Source: Naumannella cuiyingiana (lineage in GTDB: Bacteria > Actinomycetota > Actinomycetes > Propionibacteriales > Propionibacteriaceae). From it: a stretch of DNA of 64,000 nucleotides. The position numbers and the translations under genes were made by a program. The notes beneath the pieces are model-generated. The model worked only from the letters and a program-made list of their open reading frames with translations. It was not told where the DNA came from and did no database searches. The stretch lies in assembly GCF_013408305.1 (NCBI RefSeq), contig NZ_JACBZS010000001.1, positions 1,116,001 to 1,180,000 of the forward strand, given 5' to 3'. This document shows positions 34,606 through 42,700 of this stretch, one piece after another. Every line of letters starts with the position of its first letter. The stretch's first letter is position 1.

Positions 34606-35574
34606 TCAGTTGCCCGCGCCAACCAGGAACGGGGTTCGCCGCTCGACAGCGGATTCCGCGAGTCCGGCGGCGATTCGATGTCGCCATTCCGCCATCGCGG
34701 GGCGAGCGGTCAGGTACGAGACGTCGGCGCGGGCCCGCTCCGCGATCTCGGCCGCTGCGGCCGCCGACCGGCCGCAGAAGATCCGGCAGGCCGTCTCGGT
34801 GTGGGCCGCGGGGCTGGCGGCGACCGCCCTACCCCACGCCGCGATTGCCGCGCCTACGGCGAGTTGGGTTCTGAACTCCGCGCCGCGCATGGTCAACTTC
34901 CACAGGTCGTCCTGGCTGCCGCCGCAATAGGATGAGGCCAGTCCGATCCCCGCCCACAGCGCCTGGTGCCGGGAAGGCTCGAACCCGCGCAGTTGGAAGC
35001 CGACAAGGTCAGCATCCCCGCCCAGGGAGAACCACAACGCTCGGCCGACGCCCTGGTCGAACATCCGTCGCGAGTAGCTGGTCAAATCGGCGGGAACGCG
35101 GACATACGGCGGGTACGGCCGGCGTCGGAAGAACGCCTCGTGGAATCCGTAGCCGTCGGCAGTGACCCAGCCCAGCACCGGGTCGAGCGATGCCAGGCGC
35201 CTCTCCGGCGGCTGCCGCAGCCGGGCGTACGCGAGACCGACGCCGACATAGAAGGGGTAGCGGTGGTTGCTCGCCACCCCGCGTACGAATCGTCTGACTC
35301 GCTGCGCCGCCGGCGTCATGACGTCCAGCGCCGCTAGCCCCATCCCTGCGCCTTCCCAGGCAATCCCGCGAAGCTCGATCGGTGCGCTGGCCAGCCGCGC
35401 CTCGAGGTCCTCGGGCAGCGGATCGTGCAGGGCCGCGTGGTAACCGTCGACGAGGGTCTCGGCAATGGCACCGAATCTGGTCCAGGCGAGTGGTGAGAAC
35501 CCGTCGCGTTCGAAAACCGATCGGGCCGAGGAGACCCCGAACAGGCGTCGCCGGATCTGGCCGCTCACTGTCAT
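34606..35574 (-). CDS. DUF1702 protein 1
   Basis: The 322-residue protein has all blocks of the DUF1702 family: GIAWEGAGMGL (about 70), VGVGLAYARL (about 110), DGYGFHEAFF (about 140), FDQGVGRALWF (about 175) and LWAGIGLASSYCGG (about 210). The family is known from enediyne clusters and other secondary-metabolite loci; its biochemistry is unknown to me. There is no signal peptide or membrane segment. The start overlaps the stop of DUF1702 protein 2 by 4 bases (ATGA). It is the most downstream of four paralogues in the operon. Confidence 0.85.
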   Translation of the reverse strand: MTVSGQIRRRLFGVSSARSVFERDGFSPLAWTRFGAIAETLVDGYHAALHDPLPEDLEARLASAPIELRGIAWEGAGMGLAALDVMTPAAQRVRRFVRGVASNHRYPFYVGVGLAYARLRQPPERRLASLDPVLGWVTADGYGFHEAFFRRRPYPPYVRVPADLTSYSRRMFDQGVGRALWFSLGGDADLVGFQLRGFEPSRHQALWAGIGLASSYCGGSQDDLWKLTMRGAEFRTQLAVGAAIAAWGRAVAASPAAHTETACRIFCGRSAAAAAEIAERARADVSYLTARPAMAEWRHRIAAGLAESAVERRTPFLVGAGN

Positions 35575-36572
35575 GATCTGTTCCTTCCCGGGCCGGTACC
35601 GGCCACGATCGACTGTTGCCACTGCAGCGCGACTGCCTCGCGCCACCGCGGGTAGGTCCCGGCATCGGGCGCCGCCGGCGACGCAGCGATCATCGGGAGC
35701 AGGGCCGCCGTCCGGGCGGCCACCTGTCGAGCGTCGGCCCACCACAACACCTCACTGGCGAGGTCGGTGTGCGGCGCAGCCGACAACCCGCTCTGAGCGC
35801 GGAACACCGCGGCCACGGCCACCCCGGTGGCCATCTGGGCGGCCCACGGACCGGCAGCATCGACCAACTCCTGGATTGCGTCTCGATCCAGGACGCCGGC
35901 GGCGTAGGCGCAGGCCAGTCCGACACCACTCCACAGATCGGGTTGCCGCGATGCCGGGAATCCGCTCAGGGTGTCGCGGATGCGTCCGACGTGCGCCCCG
36001 CAGGAAAACCACAGGGACCGCCCGACGCCTTGGTCGTAGGCGTTCGCGGCGTAGCCGGTGAGTTGTCGCGGCCGGAAGTGCCGAGTGACTGCATCTGCCC
36101 ATCGAAAGAAGCCGTCGAAGAAGCCGTACCCGTCGGCGACGAAGTACCGCATCAAGGGGTCCTGGGCATCGATGAACTTCATCGGGTCGCCGGGGAGACG
36201 TGCCAGCACCAGTCCGGCGCCGATGTGGATCAGACACCGGTAGGGCAACCCGGGACCGTAGCTGAACCGCGATAGGTCCGAGCGCCAGGGAAACAGCCGA
36301 TCTCGGAGCATCAGGCCCATCCCGGCTCCTTCGTAGGCGATGCCCCGCACCTCCGCGGGCTGGCGGTCCATGGCTGCCGCGAGCTGGTCGTGATCTGCCA
36401 GGTCCAACGAAAGGTAGAAGCTGTCCACGAGGGTCCTCGCAACAGGCTCGAACGAGGCCCAGGTCTGGTCCATATCGGGATGTGAGCCGACCCGCTGAGC
36501 TGCCAGCTCGGGAAACTTCTCCGCCGCAAGACCCAGCGTCGCCTTAGCGAGTATGGACAGCTTGAGCTTCAT
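35571..36572 (-). CDS. DUF1702 protein 2 (divergent)
   Basis: This 333-residue paralogue has GIAYEGAGMGL, IHIGAGLVLARL, YDQGVGRSLWF and DLWSGVGLACAYAAG. The block that reads DGYGFHEG(F/L)F in two sister copies and DGYGFHEAFF in copy 1 is DGYGFFDGFF here: the conserved His-Glu pair is replaced by Phe-Asp. If His-Glu is catalytic, this copy may be a structural partner. The ATG at 36572 has GGAGGAG upstream and lies 28 bases inside the end of the antiporter gene. Function unknown. Confidence 0.83.
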   Translation of the reverse strand: MKLKLSILAKATLGLAAEKFPELAAQRVGSHPDMDQTWASFEPVARTLVDSFYLSLDLADHDQLAAAMDRQPAEVRGIAYEGAGMGLMLRDRLFPWRSDLSRFSYGPGLPYRCLIHIGAGLVLARLPGDPMKFIDAQDPLMRYFVADGYGFFDGFFRWADAVTRHFRPRQLTGYAANAYDQGVGRSLWFSCGAHVGRIRDTLSGFPASRQPDLWSGVGLACAYAAGVLDRDAIQELVDAAGPWAAQMATGVAVAAVFRAQSGLSAAPHTDLASEVLWWADARQVAARTAALLPMIAASPAAPDAGTYPRWREAVALQWQQSIVAGTGPGRNRS

Positions 36573-37869
36573 CACCGCTCCTCCGCGCTCTCGTGGGGTC
36601 AGCCGCGACTGCGGCGTCGGACGGCTGTCGGTCCACCACAGCGGGGAGGAACCTCCCGTAGGCGAGGTTGAACAACGGGGTCGCCATCAGTGTGGTCAAG
36701 ATCGCCATCAGGACCAGCATCGTGAACAAGGTCGGCGTGATGAGGCCGGCGCTGAGGACTATGTTCAACAAGATCAACTCCATCAATCCTCGAGCGTTCA
36801 TCAAGCTTCCGATGGCCAGGGACTCGCGGCGATCGACCCGATGCGCACGCGCCGCGGTGTAGCACGCGACTCCCTTCGCCAGGACCGCGACGATGACGAT
36901 CGCCGCGGCGACCAACCACAGGGTCGGCGTGTTCACCAGGCCGAGTTCGGTATTGAGTCCCGAGTAGACGAAGAAGAGCGGGAGCAGGAGTGCCTTGACG
37001 GCCGGCTGGACCTTGGTCCGCAGTTGCTCGTTGAACCCGGACGCCCGGGGCATCACAGCGCCGAGGACGAACCCACCGAAGATGGAGTGGATCCCGACCG
37101 TGTTCGTGTAGAGCGCGGCCGCGACGATCAGGACAAGCACACAGATGAGCATCGCGTCGTTGACATTGGGGACCCGCCGGACGACCGCGTTCAGCAGGCG
37201 CCGCCCGATAGTCAACATCACGACGACATAGACGAGACCTCCGGCAACGGCGGCGACAGCCAGTACGCCGTTCCCGCCGACCAACGCCAGAACCACGGCG
37301 AGGAAGATCCAGGCAACGGCGTCATCTGCCGCGCCCGCGGACAACGCCAAGGTACCCAGCGGGGTGCCGCCGATCCCGCGTTCCTGAATGATCCTCGCCA
37401 ACATGGGGAAGGCGGTCGTCGCCAGCCCCGCACCGAGGACGAACATCGCCACCGGGAGGATCACGTCGGCCGTGAAGTACTGCCCGCTCTGGGCGACTAG
37501 AGGGATCGCCAGGATCGACCCGAGCACCATCGGGGTCGCCAGTCCGGCGATCGACACCGAGAGTCCGGCCTTGGCCTTCTTCTTCAGCAGGCCGATGTCG
37601 AACTCCAGGCCGATGGTGAACATGTACATGACCAGGCCGAGCTGGCTCAGTACGTACAGGGTGGGCATCAGATCATCGGGGAAGATCTGCTGTTGGATGT
37701 CGGGAAAGAACCGGCCGAACAGCGATGGGCCGAGAGCCACCCCGGCGATCATCTCGCCGACCACACGCGGTTGACCCACGTACTTGGCCAGGCTGCCGAA
37801 TGCCGCACAGGCAAGGAGGATCACTGCCAGTGCCAGGCCGAACTCGAAAAAGACCGTGTCGCCGCTCAT
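36544..37869 (-). CDS. CPA2-family cation/proton antiporter
   Basis: The 441-residue membrane protein has about 12 hydrophobic segments and the Kef/NapA-like features GEMIAGVALGPSLFG, FTIGLEFD and LSAGAADDAVAWIFLA, where the paired aspartates are the likely ion-binding site. It lacks a C-terminal TrkA-N domain. It exchanges Na+ or K+ for protons. It is translationally coupled on both sides to DUF1702 genes (stop and start one base apart upstream, 29-bp overlap downstream). A transport, pH-homeostasis or self-protection role linked to the pathway is inferred. Confidence 0.88.
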   Translation of the reverse strand: MSGDTVFFEFGLALAVILLACAAFGSLAKYVGQPRVVGEMIAGVALGPSLFGRFFPDIQQQIFPDDLMPTLYVLSQLGLVMYMFTIGLEFDIGLLKKKAKAGLSVSIAGLATPMVLGSILAIPLVAQSGQYFTADVILPVAMFVLGAGLATTAFPMLARIIQERGIGGTPLGTLALSAGAADDAVAWIFLAVVLALVGGNGVLAVAAVAGGLVYVVVMLTIGRRLLNAVVRRVPNVNDAMLICVLVLIVAAALYTNTVGIHSIFGGFVLGAVMPRASGFNEQLRTKVQPAVKALLLPLFFVYSGLNTELGLVNTPTLWLVAAAIVIVAVLAKGVACYTAARAHRVDRRESLAIGSLMNARGLMELILLNIVLSAGLITPTLFTMLVLMAILTTLMATPLFNLAYGRFLPAVVDRQPSDAAVAADPTRARRSGDEAQAVHTR

Positions 37870-37870
37870 G

Positions 37871-38794
37871 TCAGGCTCGCTTCTCTGTGGTGTGGCGGAG
37901 GCGTTCGCGCCAGTGCGCATACGCGGGCTCTGGCCCGTCGCTGGGAAGGTCGCTCAGCGCGTCATTGGCCATGCGGCTGATCGTGCTGCTCGGCGCGCCG
38001 CAGAGCAGCGCCACGGCGCGCTCGTTGTGTTCGCCGACATTCGCCGGATCATGGCGGTTCTTGGCGGCGACGGCGGATCCTTCCGCGAGTCGGTCGGCAT
38101 GGGGACCGGCGAATTCGAGAAGCCGCGCGATATCGGTCACGCCGGCGCCGCCCGTGTAGGAGCTGGCGAGGCCGATGCCCGCCCACAGGTCGCCGCGACG
38201 CGGTTCGGGAAATGCGTCGATCGTCGCTGCGACGATGTCGCTGGTGGCACCGGTACCGAACCAGATTGCTCGGCCGAGTCCTTGATCAAACACGGATAGT
38301 GCGAATCCACTGACGCCGGTCGGCACTCGTCGTTCCTGAACATGCCGGCGGTAGGAGAACAGCCCTTCGTGGAAGCCGTAGCCGTCCCACACCACCCAGC
38401 CGAACACGTCGTCCCTGAGGCGCCGGATGAAGCGATCGGGAAACCGACCGATCCGTGCGAGCCCCATGCCCGCACCCAGGTACACTGCGTACTTGTACGC
38501 GTGGGCGAACTCGTTCACGAACCGTCGCGTACGCTCACGCCAGGGCAGTAGCGTGTCGAGCGCCGCGAGCCCCACCCCTGCCCCTTCGTAGGCGAAACCT
38601 CGCAGTTCGCTCGGATACCGGTCGAGGGCACGGCACAACCGGGTCAGGCTCGGGGCCGCCAGGGCAAGCTGGCAGCACGCCGTCACGACGTCGACGACAT
38701 GCGTCAGGCGCTGCTGGTTCTGCTGCGTGGCGGAGGGTAGGTGCCGAGGCGACACCCGGTAGAGCGGGGAGAGGATCACGCCCAGGCTAGCCAT
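37871..38794 (-). CDS. DUF1702 protein 3
   Basis: A 307-residue DUF1702 protein with GFAYEGAGVGL, VYLGAGMGLARI, DGYGFHEGLF, FDQGLGRAIWF and DLWAGIGLASSYTGG in the family order. The ATG at 38794 overlaps the end of paralogue 4 by 8 bases. Its N-terminus is shorter than in copies 1 and 2 and lacks the basic RRxxxGVS start of copies 1 and 4. It stands just upstream of the antiporter gene. Function unknown; a role on the PKS-bound or released chain is inferred from context. Confidence 0.84.
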   Translation of the reverse strand: MASLGVILSPLYRVSPRHLPSATQQNQQRLTHVVDVVTACCQLALAAPSLTRLCRALDRYPSELRGFAYEGAGVGLAALDTLLPWRERTRRFVNEFAHAYKYAVYLGAGMGLARIGRFPDRFIRRLRDDVFGWVVWDGYGFHEGLFSYRRHVQERRVPTGVSGFALSVFDQGLGRAIWFGTGATSDIVAATIDAFPEPRRGDLWAGIGLASSYTGGAGVTDIARLLEFAGPHADRLAEGSAVAAKNRHDPANVGEHNERAVALLCGAPSSTISRMANDALSDLPSDGPEPAYAHWRERLRHTTEKRA

Positions 38795-39749
38795 GGTGCT
38801 CTCCGTTCGCGCCCACCGTGTCCGGGAGAATCCAGCCGGCCAGCGTCTGCTGCAGTTCGCCATAGGCAAACGTCGACCTAGCGCCTTCCACTGCCGCGAA
38901 TCCGTCGTCGACCAAGACTGCGGCGTCGTGAGCCGAGCGTCGGCACAAGATCTCGGCCGACATCGCGGTATCCGGTGTCAGGTTCCCCGCCTGGATACGG
39001 CCCTTCGCCACGAATGCAGCACCGACCGCGAGCTGGCGGCAGTGCTCACCGCTGTGTCGCTGGAGCCGGCGGACCTCGTCGGCACTGATGCCGCCGACGT
39101 ACCCGCACCCGACGCCGACGCCGAGCCAAAGATCGGCACGGCGGTGGGCCGGGAACACCCGGAGAATCGAACTGATGTCGTCGACGTCGGCACCGGCGAT
39201 GAACCACACCGACCGACCGATCCCCTGGTCAAAGATGCGTCGGGCATTCGGGCTGAGGTGGCCGGGCACCTGTTGGGCAATGATGTGACGGTCGGGCCGG
39301 AAGAACCCTTCGTGGAATCCGTAACCGTCCATCACCAGCCATCGCAGCACCGGATGCGAGAGCCTGTTCAGGAATGGTTCCGGGCGTCGTCGTAGTCGAG
39401 CCAGGGCCTCCCCCGCACCGATATGCGCCATATAGGCGTGCTGCCGCGCGGGCCCTTCGACGTACTCTCCGAAGCGGTCCCGCGTCGGCACGAAGCAATC
39501 CAGACCGGTCAGCCCCATGGCCGCGCCCTCGTAGGCATAACCACGCCAGGCGAGGTCCACCTCGTCGAGGCGAGCCACCAGCGTGGCCGGCCGGCTGTCG
39601 TCGAGAACCAGGTGATAGCCCGCGACCGCGGTGCGTACCGCCCTCTTGAGGTGCTGCCATTTCGCGCCGTTTCCCCGACTGAATCCGGTCGCCTCGACGT
39701 CGGATACGCCAATCATGCGGCGTTTCAGCTTCCGAACGATGCTTCTCAC
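38787..39749 (-). CDS. DUF1702 protein 4
   Basis: The 320-residue paralogue has GYAYEGAAMGL, AHIGAGEALARL, DGYGFHEGFF, FDQGIGRSVWF and DLWLGVGVGCGYVGG. Its basic start (RKLKRRMIGVS) resembles that of copy 1 and of enediyne-cluster members as I remember them. Its ATG overlaps the PKS stop by 4 bases, so it should be made in step with the PKS. That position makes it the best candidate for the family's basal role in this pathway. Function unknown. Confidence 0.85.
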   Translation of the reverse strand: MRSIVRKLKRRMIGVSDVEATGFSRGNGAKWQHLKRAVRTAVAGYHLVLDDSRPATLVARLDEVDLAWRGYAYEGAAMGLTGLDCFVPTRDRFGEYVEGPARQHAYMAHIGAGEALARLRRRPEPFLNRLSHPVLRWLVMDGYGFHEGFFRPDRHIIAQQVPGHLSPNARRIFDQGIGRSVWFIAGADVDDISSILRVFPAHRRADLWLGVGVGCGYVGGISADEVRRLQRHSGEHCRQLAVGAAFVAKGRIQAGNLTPDTAMSAEILCRRSAHDAAVLVDDGFAAVEGARSTFAYGELQQTLAGWILPDTVGANGEHHG

Positions 39750-42700
39750 GTCCTGTCCTCCGTGACGATATCCATCTGCGGTCTGGCGCCGGGTGAGGCC
39801 GGACGCGGTTCGAGATCGACGAGCAGGTGTGTGATCTCGTCGTCGGACACCTGGGCCAGCAGGCGTTCGAGCTCTGCGGTGATCTCCTCGTCATCGAGCT
39901 CGTCATCGAGCTCGTCACCCGGGACCGGCACGGCGTCGTGGGCGTCTCCCGACCCGGCCCCGACCTGGCGGGCGAGTCGGTCGGCGAGGTCGCAGATGGT
40001 GGCACCGTGCAACAGATCTAGTACGGGCAGATCGACCTCCAGCACGGCGTGCAGCCGGTTGCGTACCTCGAGGGCCATCATCGAGTCCAACCCGAACGCG
40101 TTCAGCGATTCCGTGGTGGTGATCGCGGTGGGATCGAGAGCGAGCACCGACGCGACGACCTCGCGCAACACATCGGTTACGAGATCGAGCCGCTCGTCTG
40201 CCGGCGCTTCCAACACCTGAGCCACCAAGGAGTCGACCCGATCGTCGTCCACATCGCCGCTCAGCCGTCGGAAGAGCGGTGCCAGCTCGCCGGTCGGCGA
40301 CGCTTTGCGCGCCGCGCCCCAGTCGGCGGAGATCACCACGACGTGCGACCGGTCAGGGTCGATGAGATAGCGGGTCAGGACCGCGGCACCCGTTTCCGGG
40401 GTGATCAACTCGATACCGAGGCGGCGGTACAGCGCTGCCAGCTTCAGGTCCTCCACCATGCCGATCGACCACGGTCCCCAGCCGATGCTCACCGCCGGCA
40501 ATCCCTGCGCGCGGCGCAGTTGCGCCAGCGCGTCGATGAACGCGTTGCCGGCAGCGTAGTTGGCCTGTCCCGGCGAGGCGATGACCGCGCCCGTCGAGGA
40601 AAACATCGTGAAGAACCGGAGCCGCTCGGTGGAGAAGATCCGGTGCAGGTTCCACGTCCCGCTGATCTTGGGCCGAAGCACTCGCTCGAACTGCTCGGTC
40701 GTCATCTGCTGGATCAAGGCGTCGTCAACCACTCCGGCGGTGTGCACGACGCCTTCGATCGGAGCCCCGGAACGATTGATCATCCAGGTACGCAGGGCAT
40801 CCTCGTCAGCGACATCGACCGCGGCGGTCTCCACCCGACACCCCGTCTCGTCCTCGAGAGTTCGCACGCGCTGCACGGCCGTGGCCAGCGGGTGGTCGGC
40901 GTCAAGTTCGTCCCAGTCCTGCCGATCGGGCAGCACGGTTCGGCTCATCAGAATGATCTGGCGCGCTCCGCTGTCGGCGAGTCGGCGGGCGACCACGAGG
41001 CCGAGCGCCCCCACGCCCCCGGTTACCAGATAGCTCGCCTCCGGGCTGAGCTCGACCGGGAAGGGCACGCCCTCGCGAGGCACCTTGTCCAATCGGGCCG
41101 TGTAGTGGATTCCGCTCCGGAAAGCGTTGTGATCGTCGATTCCGGACACAGCCGCGGTGACTATGTCCCGGACATCGGTGGCAACGTCGGCCCCGTCGAT
41201 ATCGATCAATCCTCCCCACGCCGACGGCAATTCCTGGTGGCCGAGCACGCGTCCGGTTCCCCAGATGGCGGCCTGGGTGGGCGATGGGGATTCGGTGTCG
41301 AACACCGCCTGCCCGTGACGGCTGACCAGCCAGAGTCGCCATCTCGGATCCGGCGCCACGCTGACCATTGCCCGAGCAAGCTCGAAGACCGAGGCCGAGG
41401 CAAGCACCTGTTGGTCCAGCGTCTTCGCCCCGCCGGCACTCGGATCCATCGTCGTGTTGGTCGCCCACAGGTGAATCAGGTGATCAACATCTCGCTCCAC
41501 CAGGTACTGGGCCAGGGTCAGGTACTGACCCGGGTCGGCCGGGTTCAGCTCGATGGTTCCGTCGTCGCCGACCCACAGGCTGGGCCGCGATGCGGGGGAG
41601 ACCCTGATCACCGACTTACCGGCGACAGTCAGTTGCTCGGCCAGCGCGTCGCCGACGCCGCGCTCGTCGACGAAGACCGCAAAGGTCTTGCCGTCCCAGC
41701 TCGCCGTCTCTGGCCGCTGGTCGGGCGGAGGCGTTACCGCCTCCCACTCGAGTTGGTAGAGCGACTGATTCACCCGCTCCGGCGACCCGCCGAATGCCGA
41801 GTCCAGCGACCGAGCGGTGTAGCCGGTGATCTCGGCCAGTAGGACTCCTTCGCCGTCGTGCAGCGAAACGTCGCAGGTGACTTCGTGGTCGCCGGCGGAG
41901 ATGACCTTCGCGGTGGCCCGCATCGTGGCGGTCGGCCGACCGTGAATGGTGACTGATCGGATCTCGACGGGCAGGAACGCCGTGCCTGGCTCATCCGATC
42001 TGCCGAGCGCGCGGATCAGGGGCATCTGGAGAGCCGCGTCCAGTAACACGGGATGGAATCGATAGTCACCGAGCTGATTGGCCACAGCGTCCGGCGCGCT
42101 CACCGACGCGGTGATCGTGTCATCATGATCATCGATCTCGGCGATGGTTCGAAACGTGGGTCCGTACTGGAATCCCGACCCCTCGAGTGCAGTGTAGAAC
42201 TCTGTGCCACCGAGGTGCCGGCCGTCACGAAGCTCGGGCCCGGCGATCGGCTCTGCCCCGGGATTGATCGTGGCGCGCTTGATTCGAGCGGCGGCGTGTA
42301 CGGTCCAGGTGCGATCGCCACTCGGCAGGGCTCGGAATCCGGCAATCTCGATCGTCGCATCGTCTGTCCGCAGCGTGGTCCGAAGCCGTGGGTCGTTGGT
42401 GGCATCCAAGGTGATGGCTTGCAACAGCCGAAGATCGTGCACCGAGTAGCGACCGTCCAGGTATGTGTCGGCCGCAGCGGCGTTGATCATCTCGACCAGC
42501 GCCGCGCCAGGCACGAGGGAACTGTTCTGGATGCGATGGTCGGTTACGCCGGGCAACCATTCTGGCCCGACCTCGACCTCCCAGGTCGGATGCGGCGCAT
42601 TCAGGCGTTGCCCCAGCAGCGGGTGCACCGGTTCGTAGTGCCGGTCCTCGGCGGCCTCTTTCGACTCGTTCCAATAGCTGCTCATCTGCCACGGATATCG

